Shown here one piece after another: positions 18,477 to 27,022 of a stretch of DNA of 64,000 bases. The stretch is from Fluviispira multicolorata (GTDB lineage Bacteria > Bdellovibrionota_B > Oligoflexia > Silvanigrellales > Silvanigrellaceae). The DNA lies in the NCBI RefSeq assembly GCF_009208585.1, contig NZ_WFLN01000012.1:1-64000 (forward strand). The letters are read 5' to 3'. Position 1 is the first letter of the stretch. Each line of letters starts with the position of its first letter. A model generated the notes under the pieces. It saw only the letters and a list, made by a program, of their open reading frames with translations. It did no database searches and had not been told where the DNA came from. The position numbers were made by a program, and so were the translations under genes.

Positions 18477-19631
18477 ATGATGAAAAAATATATTAAAAAC
18501 CATGAACTTCTCGAACCATTAAATAATGTTCCCCATGCATTTGCGAAATTTCGAATTAATGCGGATAAACATCCCATAAATATAATTGAAGAAATTGCTT
18601 TGGGTCAATCTCTAGGTGCTTGGGACTCTCAACATGTCGATATTGAAATATTAAGAAAAAAAATTGCAAAAATCATTAATATTGAAACTAATAATAATTA
18701 TCACGAAGCAACCGTTGCATTTCCTATTGATATTTGGCATCGAAAACTCTCATGGCTTATGACAATTCTATTTGGTAAAATGAGTTTTTTTGAGGGAGTT
18801 CAGCTTAACTCAGTTTGGTTTTCTAATGATTGTTTTGACAATATTAATTTAATCGGACCCAAAAATAATATAAATTCTATACGAAATCAAGTTGGTGTAA
18901 ATAATAAAGATCCGCTTTTAATGGGTATTTTAAAACCAAATGTAGGAATGAGTTCAGAAAAAATAGCTTTCCTATATGTTGAAGCGGCCGAAGCTGGTAT
19001 TCATTTATTAAAAGACGATGAAATTCGCCATGATCTTTCTCCATTGGAAAGTTTAAAAAGAGTAGCACTTGTTGCCAATGAAGCTCAAAAAAGAAATTTA
19101 AAAACCTTGTATGCCGTCCACTTACAAATTGAAGGAAATAAATTTATTGAGCATGCTAAATCTTTGGAAAGTGCTGGCGCAAATGCTTTTTTAATTAATA
19201 CATGGATTACAGGCATTGAAGTGCTTCAGGAACTCAGAAAAGTAACAAGTCTTCCTATAATGTCGCATCCTGCGCTCGTTGGAGCTTTCGGTATTCAAGA
19301 AGAAAATGCAACTATACATCCTAGAGTTACTTTAGCACAATTTATAAGAGCCGCAGGCGCTGATTTCAGCTTATTTCCAAGCCCTTATGGTAAATTAGGA
19401 CTTAATAAAGAAATTGCTCTCGATGTAGCGAAAAACTGCCTTGTAAATAACGAAAATTGGCGAATAAATGGAATGACTCCTGTTCCAAGCGCGGGAATTA
19501 AACCAGAACATGCGCCCTTAGCAAAAAAAGATTTCAGTGAAGACTTTATTTTAAATGCGGGTACCGGTATTTTTTCACATCCAAATGGAATTCAAAAAAG
19601 CATTGAAGAATTTAGAAAAGAATTATATTAA
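18477..19631 (+). CDS. mtnW: RuBisCO-like protein, DK-MTP-1-P enolase type
   Basis: 384 residues, a form IV RuBisCO homologue. The large-subunit barrel is recognisable by MGILKPNVGMS and by LKDDE, where K179 corresponds to the lysine carbamylated in RuBisCO. It continues with HPALVGAF and the phosphate-binding SPYGKLG and LNAGTGIFSHP segments. In the Bacillus salvage pathway MtnW enolises 2,3-diketo-5-methylthiopentyl-1-phosphate. The position between mtnA and mtnB supports the same job here. Two ATGs are adjacent at 18477 and 18480. Three bases separate its stop from mtnB. Carbon fixation is not implied. Some RuBisCO-like proteins have other isomerase roles, so the exact reaction is inferred from context. 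Confidence 0.85.
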   Translation: MMKKYIKNHELLEPLNNVPHAFAKFRINADKHPINIIEEIALGQSLGAWDSQHVDIEILRKKIAKIINIETNNNYHEATVAFPIDIWHRKLSWLMTILFGKMSFFEGVQLNSVWFSNDCFDNINLIGPKNNINSIRNQVGVNNKDPLLMGILKPNVGMSSEKIAFLYVEAAEAGIHLLKDDEIRHDLSPLESLKRVALVANEAQKRNLKTLYAVHLQIEGNKFIEHAKSLESAGANAFLINTWITGIEVLQELRKVTSLPIMSHPALVGAFGIQEENATIHPRVTLAQFIRAAGADFSLFPSPYGKLGLNKEIALDVAKNCLVNNENWRINGMTPVPSAGIKPEHAPLAKKDFSEDFILNAGTGIFSHPNGIQKSIEEFRKELY

Positions 19632-19633
19632 TC

Positions 19634-20326
19634 ATGAGAACATATCAAAAATATAATAAAGATGCCTCATTTTTTTCTTTATCTTTGAATGAAAGAATTG
19701 AATTAAATTCTTTATGCGAAACAGTGTGCAGACTCGACAAACGTCAAGCCATTCCTGCAACAAGCAGCAATTTTAGTATAAGATCAAAATCTGCGGAGTT
19801 CCTAATTACAAAATCTGGTATTCATAAGAGAAATCTCAATCCAAGTCATTTTATTCGTACCAATTTTTCGGGCATTCCCCTGCATCCACTGGCACCAAAA
19901 CCAAGCGACGAAACTCTGCTGCATGCCCTTATTTACAAAAATTTTAGCAATGCAAATGCAATATTGCATTGCCATGCACCCGAACTTGAAGTTTTTAGTT
20001 TAGAAAAAACTGAAAAATCCACTTTTAGTAAGCAAAATTCTTCTTTTATTAGACATAGTTTATATAAAATAAAAGGTCATGAACTTTTAAAAGCTTTGGG
20101 TTTAAAATCGCATAGTGAAGATTATTACCTTCCAATTATTGAGAATCATCAAAATATGCTCTTACTTTCACAAGAGATTGAAAGCATTTTTATTAAAATA
20201 GAAACTCCTTCTCCGCTGTGTGCTTTTGTTTTAGAAAATCATGGAATTTACTGTTTTGGTAACTCAATTTCTCAGGCAGAACTAAGACTTGAAGCTATTC
20301 TTCACCTTGCAAATAATCTAAAGTAG
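19634..20326 (+). CDS. mtnB: Methylthioribulose-1-phosphate dehydratase
   Basis: Zinc-dependent class II aldolase-fold dehydratase making diketo-methylthiopentyl phosphate. 230 residues. ATSSNFSIR near the N-terminus matches the substrate-phosphate motif; zinc ligands are in ILHCHAPE and in the late ENHGIYCFG. The salvage order mtnP-mtnA-mtnW-mtnB is complete to the enolase step. MtnX (phosphatase), MtnD (dioxygenase) and the transaminase are not in this run. The two HAD proteins at 27 kb and 44 kb do not look like MtnX. Confidence 0.9.
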   Translation: MRTYQKYNKDASFFSLSLNERIELNSLCETVCRLDKRQAIPATSSNFSIRSKSAEFLITKSGIHKRNLNPSHFIRTNFSGIPLHPLAPKPSDETLLHALIYKNFSNANAILHCHAPELEVFSLEKTEKSTFSKQNSSFIRHSLYKIKGHELLKALGLKSHSEDYYLPIIENHQNMLLLSQEIESIFIKIETPSPLCAFVLENHGIYCFGNSISQAELRLEAILHLANNLK

Positions 20327-20402
20327 TCTCCCCTCATCTCCGAAAACTTTCTGTTGAGATCCTTCTTTCTGAAGCCTTATTTTAAGTGAGTAGGAGGCCT
20401 TT

Positions 20403-22079
20403 TTGTCAGAAAAAATAATAAATATTAGACTTCCATTGACTGTAAAAATCGCCTCAAGTCTCATTTTTATTATTTTCTTTGTTGTAAGCATTTATACATA
20501 TTTTGATATAAAAAGAACCCGTACTCAAATGGAATTAGATGCTAAAAAAAATACTTTAGCGGCCTTTACCTCAGCTATTCCAATCATTGAAAATGGAATT
20601 TGGGGTTTGGACATAACACTTATAGAAACGACTTTAAAACAAGTCTTAAAAAACCCAATAGTCGATTCAGTTCTTGTTTTTGATGAGAGTGGCAAAGTGT
20701 TTGCCACTTTTGATAAAGACGCAGATGGAAGATCTTACTCTCTCAATAATTACTTAAATGATAATGACATTCAAAATATAAATACAAAAAAAGAAAATAG
20801 TATATTTGAAAAGAAAATAAAGAAAGAAGAAAAAGTTATTATTGCCACAGCTCTTTATTCAAAAGAAAATCACCTAAGAAAAGAAACAATTTTTAAAATT
20901 GGTTACTTTGTAATGACTTATTCAACTCAAAATATTACAGAGATTATCAATGAAACAATCACTAAATCTATTTTACTCTCATTCTTATTAGGCGTCGTTA
21001 TTATTATAACTAGCTTTCTTTATATTAGACAACTCATAATTCTACCATTAACTGAACTCGAAAAATCGAGTTTAAAAATTGCAAAAAATGAATTTATTCA
21101 AACTAAAAAAAGAAAAAGTTATATTGGTGAAGATGAGATAGATAGTCTAATTAATAATTTCAATTTGATGGTTATTCAAATTATTAAATTTATTGCAGAA
21201 CAAAAAGAACAACAGCGTATGGCTAATGAACTTGAAATGGCAAGAATAGTTCAAGAGTCTCTCATACCAAATGCAAAAAATTTAAGAGTTGGTCATTTTG
21301 AATTGTCAAGCTATTTTAAAGCTGCCTCTGAATGTGGAGGAGATTGGTGGCATTTTTATCCTTTAGCAAATAAAAAAATATTAATTATGTTGGGAGATGT
21401 AACTGGGCATGGAACGCCAAGTGGAATGTTGACTGCTGCCGTTAAAGGTTATTGCGATTCTATCTATTCAAAAAACGAAATAAACCCCGCAAAAATCCTA
21501 GAAGAACTTGACATTGTTGTTCGTTTAAGTGGAGATAAAAACAGACTTATGACAATGTTTGCCGCAATTATCAGTCCAATTGATGAAACAATTACTTTCG
21601 CAAATGCTGCGCATAATTTCCCATTTCTTATTAAAAAAGACAGTGATAAAAATCAAATAAATATAACGACACTTGTTATAAATGGAAAACGATTAGGATA
21701 TTTAAATAAAAATTTAGATGAAAAAGAAATTATTTACGAAGTGAATACAAAAAAATTTAGTACAGGAGATATTTTATTTGTTTTCTCAGATGGCCTAGTC
21801 GAGGCAAAAAATAAAGATAAACAAGAATATTCAGAACGAAGACTGAGAAAATTATTAACTAAATTCGAAACAAAAAATACATCTGAAATGATTGAAGAAA
21901 TCTCTTTAGACTTAAAAAACTTTGCTCAAGATGAAATTTTTGATGATGATGTAAGTTTTGTATTTTGCAAAATGTGTTCTGATGAAGACACATCTTATTC
22001 GCATGAAATGCTAAAATATTTTGAAAAAGATAAAAATAAAAGTCTAGATTCTGATAAGTTTCTTAAAAATGTATCCTAG
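20403..22079 (+). CDS. Membrane sensor with HAMP and PP2C-type (SpoIIE) phosphatase domain
   Basis: 558 residues. The TTG at 20403 is the likely start because AGGAGG lies at 20392-20397 and no better start is available. Topology: helix about 13-33, a periplasmic sensor loop (about 35-180) with a PAS/cache-like FDESGKVFATFD strand, second helix about 190-208, HAMP to about 270. A SpoIIE/RsbU-type phosphatase then begins at MARIVQESLIP. Metal-binding aspartates are in CGGDWWHF, GDVTGHGTPSGM and DDDVSF. Such proteins usually act on anti-sigma antagonists, but none is adjacent. Follows mtnB but probably has its own transcription start. Confidence 0.88.
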   Translation: MSEKIINIRLPLTVKIASSLIFIIFFVVSIYTYFDIKRTRTQMELDAKKNTLAAFTSAIPIIENGIWGLDITLIETTLKQVLKNPIVDSVLVFDESGKVFATFDKDADGRSYSLNNYLNDNDIQNINTKKENSIFEKKIKKEEKVIIATALYSKENHLRKETIFKIGYFVMTYSTQNITEIINETITKSILLSFLLGVVIIITSFLYIRQLIILPLTELEKSSLKIAKNEFIQTKKRKSYIGEDEIDSLINNFNLMVIQIIKFIAEQKEQQRMANELEMARIVQESLIPNAKNLRVGHFELSSYFKAASECGGDWWHFYPLANKKILIMLGDVTGHGTPSGMLTAAVKGYCDSIYSKNEINPAKILEELDIVVRLSGDKNRLMTMFAAIISPIDETITFANAAHNFPFLIKKDSDKNQINITTLVINGKRLGYLNKNLDEKEIIYEVNTKKFSTGDILFVFSDGLVEAKNKDKQEYSERRLRKLLTKFETKNTSEMIEEISLDLKNFAQDEIFDDDVSFVFCKMCSDEDTSYSHEMLKYFEKDKNKSLDSDKFLKNVS

Positions 22080-22083
22080 GATA

Positions 22084-22108
22084 TTTTTGCCCATAATATA
22101 GGCAAAAA
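22084..22108 (+). terminator. Weak terminator-like hairpin after the phosphatase gene
   Basis: TTTTTGCC (22084-22091) pairs with GGCAAAAA (22101-22108) around a 9-base loop, five bases after the phosphatase stop. Stem is short and the T-run is poor, so efficiency is doubtful. Confidence 0.35.
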
Positions 22109-22194
22109 TTACTAATAACACATTCTTGCCTATCTCTATCCTCATCTTTTTAACGATAATTTAAATAGATTATTTATTTTAAGGAGGATACAAA

Positions 22195-22419
22195 ATGCTT
22201 GATGAAATTGAATTTCAAATTTGTGATACTGATTTTAAGAATCCAGATATTGACTTTCTTGAAATTGAATTAAATCCTCCAGTCTCTGAAGAAGATATTC
22301 GGTATGCACAGCTCGAAGAGCTTATTTTTAGAGATAAAAAAAATGAATTTACAAAAAGAGTTCCCATTTCAGTTTATTACAACTCAGGAGTTTCCTGGAC
22401 TCCCCTTAAAATTCAATAA
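22195..22419 (+). CDS. Small acidic protein of unknown function
   Basis: 74 residues, strongly acidic in the first 50 (many Asp/Glu), ending with a PISVYYNSG, then WTPLKIQ segment. The ribosome site is excellent: AAGGAGG about seven bases before the ATG. No family is recognised. Its 3' third overlaps the start of the D-2-hydroxyacid dehydrogenase in a different frame by 77 bases. Reality is supported mainly by the ribosome site; the overlap is the odd part. Confidence 0.6.
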   Translation: MLDEIEFQICDTDFKNPDIDFLEIELNPPVSEEDIRYAQLEELIFRDKKNEFTKRVPISVYYNSGVSWTPLKIQ

Positions 22420-23371
22420 TCAAATACAAGGATTTGTTTTACTTGCCAAACAAAATTCAAGTATTTCACAAAATTTAAAAGACTTTTTAAGCCTTAAAAA
22501 AGATTCAAATATTTTAACACTTGTTTGCTCAATTATAGATAAAATCGATGCAAGTGAACTCGTAATTATAAAAAAACTATTACCAAATCTTTCTCACATT
22601 GCTAATTTTGGAGTAGGTTTTAATAATATCGATGTTAAATCAGCAAAAGAGCTCGGAATTCGTGTTACAAACACCCCAGGTGTTTTAACCAATGCAACTG
22701 CTGATATTGCTCTAACGCTTTTATTATGTGTCACGCGACGCATTGGTGAAGGCTATCTAATCATGAAAGAGAATGGCAAATACCCAGGTTGGAGTCCAAC
22801 TTATATGCTGGGCAGCAGCTTGCAAAATAAGACCTTAGGCATTGTTGGCTATGGACAAATTGGCAAAGCATTTGCTAAACGAGTCCAAGCGCTGGGTATG
22901 AAATGCGTTGCTTTAAAGAGCTCTCAATGGTCACACCTAGAAAATAAAGTAAATGATATAGAGAGATTAGAAGAAGAAGAGTTTCTTAAAAGCATTGATG
23001 TTCTATCTCTAAACTGCCCCCTCAGTGAACACTCAAAAAAATGGTTGAATTTTAAGCGCATTTCAATGATAAAAGCTGGGTCATTCGTTATAAATACCGC
23101 TCGAGGCGAGCTTATTGATGAGCAAGCCCTAGCGGATGCTCTCAATAGCAATCATCTAGCGGGGGCTGGACTTGATGTTTTTTGTAACGAACCTAATTTG
23201 TCATTAGAACTTCAAAATTCAAAAAACCTATTTGTTATACCTCATTTGGGAAGTGCAACACACGAAACTCGGAGGGCAATGGGGGAAAGAGTATTTGAAG
23301 CTATAAAATCGCATTATATTGAAAGGTATGAAAAGCATGAAACAGGAGTTTTGCTCTTTCAAGTAAATTAA
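22343..23371 (+). CDS. D-2-hydroxyacid dehydrogenase (NAD-dependent)
   Basis: 342 residues from ATG 22343; another ATG at 22304 is possible. The Rossmann domain has GIVGYGQIGKAFA, and the catalytic triad is seen as Arg in NTARGELID, Glu in VFCNEP and His in PHLGSAT. This is the glyoxylate/hydroxypyruvate or phosphoglycerate dehydrogenase-like superfamily; the substrate cannot be told. No Rossmann-adjacent ACT domain is present, which argues against SerA. It overlaps the upstream small ORF. The following lipoprotein starts at the next base after its stop (TAA then ATG), so those two are co-translated. Confidence 0.88.
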   Translation: MNLQKEFPFQFITTQEFPGLPLKFNNQIQGFVLLAKQNSSISQNLKDFLSLKKDSNILTLVCSIIDKIDASELVIIKKLLPNLSHIANFGVGFNNIDVKSAKELGIRVTNTPGVLTNATADIALTLLLCVTRRIGEGYLIMKENGKYPGWSPTYMLGSSLQNKTLGIVGYGQIGKAFAKRVQALGMKCVALKSSQWSHLENKVNDIERLEEEEFLKSIDVLSLNCPLSEHSKKWLNFKRISMIKAGSFVINTARGELIDEQALADALNSNHLAGAGLDVFCNEPNLSLELQNSKNLFVIPHLGSATHETRRAMGERVFEAIKSHYIERYEKHETGVLLFQVN

Positions 23372-24391
23372 ATGAATTTTTTGAGATTTTTAGTTCTTGT
23401 TGTCTTTTGTTCTTTAAACTTTCATGCTTGTTCGGCTCCTTCTAAAGCTCCTTTTCCGTTAGGAACAGAGATTGAATGGGAAGAATTGCTCAAGCAAAAT
23501 AATTCTTCTATTGCAAAAGATTTTATTCATTCTTCAAAAATCATTCATGATCGATTGCTTTATAAAGGAATTCCATATGAAAAAGATGGAATTTCACAAT
23601 TCTGGGAAAACAGATATCAAGCATCTCAAGATAAATTTAAGTTTATGCGAAAATATGGTGTCGATTGCACACGCCTCCTGCGCTACCTTTTTCGCAATAT
23701 GTTGCAGTTACCTTATAATTCGTTATTCACTGAAGCTCCCATTATCAGTCATACTTTTGCAAATATAAATTCACAAAATGCAAAACAGCTTAGAAATTTT
23801 ATTCGTGTACCTCAAAGTAAAAATGGTTTTCGTCCTCAAACAGGTGATATTCTAGCTTTTCCAGGACATGCGATTGCGGTGCTTGATCCTAAAAATTGTA
23901 TTTCTATTCAATCAAGCAGTTGGGTTTGTAAAAATATTAAAGATGGACGATGCGTTGAAGCAGAAATGGGAAAATATGCGGGTGTTGCTATTTATAAATT
24001 AGCAAGCAATCGCTTTTGTTCAAATGGATTATGGAAAGGAATGGATGGAGATCACAATAAGTTTACAGTTGCATGGAGGCATAGGGCTTTCACAACTTGG
24101 ATTTCCGAGATGCCAAAGCATGCATTTACTAGCAAAAGAATTTTTTTAACAGGCAAAAATATTGCAGGTAAATATATTTATTTTGAAGGAAGCAATAAAG
24201 CTGTTCGCACAACACTAAATAAATATAATAAAAAAAATGGACTCCAATCGGTTTTTGTTCTCGTGCCAAATGATGCAAAATCAGGAAAAATAAAAATTTA
24301 CTGGGGAACAGGTCGACCCACGCTCCTGAAAACAGTTGATTCAAGTCTTTCAATTATAATTAACAAAAAAGGTTTGGTAAGAAATAAATAA
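23372..24391 (+). CDS. NlpC/P60-like lipoprotein (paralogue 1)
   Basis: 339 residues. Lipoprotein signal with C20 (HAC). The middle part has a papain-like NlpC/P60 arrangement: a Cys nucleophile at C99 in GVDCTR and a His at H166 in FPGHAIAVLD, preceded by the typical RPQTGDILAF. The C-terminal 80 residues (KRIFLTGKNIAG, then KSGKIKIYWG) resemble an IPT/TIG beta-sandwich. It is a close paralogue of the gene at 25943 and probably cleaves or binds peptidoglycan at the outer membrane. Starts directly at the stop of the dehydrogenase. Confidence 0.7.
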   Translation: MNFLRFLVLVVFCSLNFHACSAPSKAPFPLGTEIEWEELLKQNNSSIAKDFIHSSKIIHDRLLYKGIPYEKDGISQFWENRYQASQDKFKFMRKYGVDCTRLLRYLFRNMLQLPYNSLFTEAPIISHTFANINSQNAKQLRNFIRVPQSKNGFRPQTGDILAFPGHAIAVLDPKNCISIQSSSWVCKNIKDGRCVEAEMGKYAGVAIYKLASNRFCSNGLWKGMDGDHNKFTVAWRHRAFTTWISEMPKHAFTSKRIFLTGKNIAGKYIYFEGSNKAVRTTLNKYNKKNGLQSVFVLVPNDAKSGKIKIYWGTGRPTLLKTVDSSLSIIINKKGLVRNK

Positions 24392-24659
24392 GTTTCTTTA
24401 TAAAACATTCCACACTATTTAAAAGATTTACGTTCGTTTCTGGTAAAAGCAGAATAAATTGACAAAGTAATTTTATGTTTATTTTTTTTTAAAAATACTT
24501 TTAATTTTCATGAAAGTAATTTATAGTGTTCGACATAAGTAGCATTCCTTTTTTATATGTGTCTAGAGATAAAGTATTGCAAGCCTCTTACAATATAAAT
24601 GTTAATTATTAATTTTTTTTGGGAATCTATTTTAAATTTCAATCAATCAAGGAGTTTTT

Positions 24660-25160
24660 ATGAAAAATATTTTCTTAATTTTATCCGCAATATTAACTAT
24701 ATTTATAATGCCCATATCAATGGCTTCTAATTTTGATAATGGAAGCACAATTTTTGGCCCTTTAGTTGCAAACGCTACAACTTACGATAAGCAAATTAAA
24801 GTTTTAGGACCAGTAAAATCAACTGATTCTATTTTTAATGGTGAATTAAAAATACTTGGCCCGATTGAAGCCATAAATTCAAAAATCAATAAAAATTCTG
24901 AAATTTATGGAGATATTAAATTCACAAATTCGACAGCAACTGCAAAAATAGTAACAAAAGGCAAAACAAATCATTTTTTAAACGGCTCTAGCTTAAAGGA
25001 TCTTACTTTATTAAAGCCAGACTTTGGAAGCCAAACAGTATTAATTGACAATTCTATTGTTAATGGTGATATAAAATTTGAAAAAGAAGGAGAGGTTATT
25101 TTAAGAAATAATGGAAAAGTTACCGGAAATGTAATAAATGGGAAAATTATTACAAATTAA
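24660..25160 (+). CDS. Secreted beta-solenoid repeat protein
   Basis: 166 residues with a signal peptide ending near SMA-SN (about residue 22). The mature part is a repeat with period 17: IFGPL, VLGPV, ILGPI, IYGDI recur exactly 17 residues apart. Each is followed by a small-residue strand, and a later part has NGDIKF and TGNV turns. This is a beta-solenoid coil pattern like that of bactofilin-type or polymer-forming proteins, but exported. AAGGAG lies before the ATG. The 24392-24659 gap contains TTGACA at 24459 without a clear -10. Function unknown. Confidence 0.65.
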   Translation: MKNIFLILSAILTIFIMPISMASNFDNGSTIFGPLVANATTYDKQIKVLGPVKSTDSIFNGELKILGPIEAINSKINKNSEIYGDIKFTNSTATAKIVTKGKTNHFLNGSSLKDLTLLKPDFGSQTVLIDNSIVNGDIKFEKEGEVILRNNGKVTGNVINGKIITN

Positions 25161-25192
25161 TTATTTTTATTTAGAATTATAGGCGAAGTTAA

Positions 25193-25804
25193 TTAAAACT
25201 TAGGGACCTGCACCACAATACTCAAACCTTTAGAATATTTAAAACCGAGACAACAAGCATAGGCATGTTTTTGATGGCCATCAAAACAAAGTAAATCCCC
25301 TTCTTCAACAACAAAGTATTCACTTTCCACCATAATTTCAAAGGAGCCTGTTTGACAATAAAAATACTCTTCAGTTCCTGGAGAATGAGGAGAGCCAGGA
25401 AAACGCTCACCTTCATTTAAAATATATTCTTGCAATATAAGGTAACGAGAATTTTCTGGAGTTAAAAGTGCAATATCAACAGTTTTAGTTAAAACTTCAC
25501 CTGTTTCAATAAGTTTTTTTGTGACTTTCGTATAGTCCTTCTTCTTTCGTAGCACAGCAGTTGGCACTGGTTTTTTCAAGAGTGAAGACATTTCCACACC
25601 AAGTCCCTGCGCAATACCAACTAAAACCTGTAATGTTGGATTTCCTTCTCCTCGCTCTAAACTTGCAATTGTGCTACGAGGAATTCCTGATCTTTCTGAA
25701 AGTTGTTCTTGGCTCAGTCCATATTCACGACGAAATGATTTCATATGTATTGCAATATACTGACCAAAACTATCAGATTTATCTGTCTCTATGTTTCTCG
25801 ACAT
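25193..25804 (-). CDS. XRE-family regulator with C-terminal cupin
   Basis: 203 residues. Residues about 14-70 are a lambda-repressor-type HTH (FRREYGLSQEQLSERSGIPRS, with recognition helix in PRSTIASLERG). Residues about 120-200 are a cupin_2 sensor (HSPGTEEYFYCQTGSF, VEEGDLLCFDGHQKHAYAC). Such proteins bind a small ligand and repress neighbouring metabolic genes. Divergent from the lipoprotein at 25943, sharing a 138-base promoter space. It may control that gene and itself. Confidence 0.88.
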   Translation of the reverse strand: MSRNIETDKSDSFGQYIAIHMKSFRREYGLSQEQLSERSGIPRSTIASLERGEGNPTLQVLVGIAQGLGVEMSSLLKKPVPTAVLRKKKDYTKVTKKLIETGEVLTKTVDIALLTPENSRYLILQEYILNEGERFPGSPHSPGTEEYFYCQTGSFEIMVESEYFVVEEGDLLCFDGHQKHAYACCLGFKYSKGLSIVVQVPKF

Positions 25805-25942
25805 AAGCTAGACACTCCAAAAACTCCTGTGAAGGGTTTGTATTTCTATATAAGAGGGCAGATTTTGCATCAAATAAAACAAAAAGCTGCTCGTTAAAGC
25901 TATATATTGATTATATCTAAGATGACAACAAGGAATGTGGCC

Positions 25943-27022
25943 ATGAAAAAACAAATCAAATATATAACTATAAGTTTCATCTGTCTTTTTCTAACAGGAT
26001 GCATGTCACAGAAAAATTCTTCAATGCAAAGAACCTATTTTGGAGATTATGCTGAACCCAAAAATGTTTCGGTTGCATGGAATTCTCTCTATGCAGAAAA
26101 TCCATCTCCCGAAGTTAGAAAATTTCTATCTTATTCGCAAGATATTAAAAAAAACATCTATCAACGAGGAATACCCTACCCAGCCAAAACGCTTTCCTCA
26201 AATTGGGATCGCAATTATTTGAGAGCATCTGATAAATATAATTTTATGCGAAAAAATGGGGTGGATTGCACTCGTTTTCTTTGGCATTTATATGCAGGAG
26301 AAATGAATTTACCTTACAACTCTAAATATAAAAACTCTGCAATACTCAGTCATACTTTTGCAAAAAAACAGATCGATCAAGAACTTAAAAATTTTGTGCC
26401 ACTTAAAAAATACAAAAATGGTTTCCAACCAAGAACGGGTGATATACTTGCTTTTCCAGGACACGCTCTCGCAGTTCTAGACCCTAAACAGTGCATTGCC
26501 ATTCAATCTACTTCTTGGGCCTGTGAAAAAATGACCGCGAAAGGGCAGTGCCATAAGGGAACGCAAGGAAAAAATGCTGGAGTTGTGATCTACAAATTAA
26601 TGAATAAAACTGACTGTACAAATGGCATTTGGAATAAATTAGATTCTCAAAAAAATAAATTTACTGCTGGCTGGAGGCACAAAGCATTAAACACTTGGAT
26701 TGAAAAAATCCCACAAAAAACAAAAACAAATCAGACAATCACTCTTATTGGACATAATATTTCGAGAAGATATATTTTTTTCAATGGAAATACAAACCCT
26801 GTAAAAACATCTTATGCATTAAAAGTCTTTAAAAGCTCTAATGGTTATCCACTCGATTTAGTAAAAGTAACAGTGCCTAAAAATGCTATCAGTGGGAAAA
26901 TTAAAATTTATTGGGGCAATGATTTAAAGCCAAACATAACTCAAACCGTATCTTCTAAAAGAGAAATTATTATTGAGAATAATAATAAATTACTTACTAA
27001 TAATAGTGTCCAAATAAAATAA
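25943..27022 (+). CDS. NlpC/P60-like lipoprotein (paralogue 2)
   Basis: 359 residues. The ATG at 25943 is preferred over one 36 bases upstream: AAGGA sits eight bases before it and it gives a clean lipoprotein signal with LTGC. As in paralogue 1, the Cys is in GVDCTR (C109) and the His in FPGHALAVLD (H174), followed by an IPT/TIG-like C-terminus (TLIGHNIS, SGKIKIYWG). Sequence blocks such as RTGDILAFPGHA and HKALNTWI align without gaps with the first copy. The C-terminal end overlaps the converging HAD gene by 33 bases. Confidence 0.7.
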   Translation: MKKQIKYITISFICLFLTGCMSQKNSSMQRTYFGDYAEPKNVSVAWNSLYAENPSPEVRKFLSYSQDIKKNIYQRGIPYPAKTLSSNWDRNYLRASDKYNFMRKNGVDCTRFLWHLYAGEMNLPYNSKYKNSAILSHTFAKKQIDQELKNFVPLKKYKNGFQPRTGDILAFPGHALAVLDPKQCIAIQSTSWACEKMTAKGQCHKGTQGKNAGVVIYKLMNKTDCTNGIWNKLDSQKNKFTAGWRHKALNTWIEKIPQKTKTNQTITLIGHNISRRYIFFNGNTNPVKTSYALKVFKSSNGYPLDLVKVTVPKNAISGKIKIYWGNDLKPNITQTVSSKREIIIENNNKLLTNNSVQIK

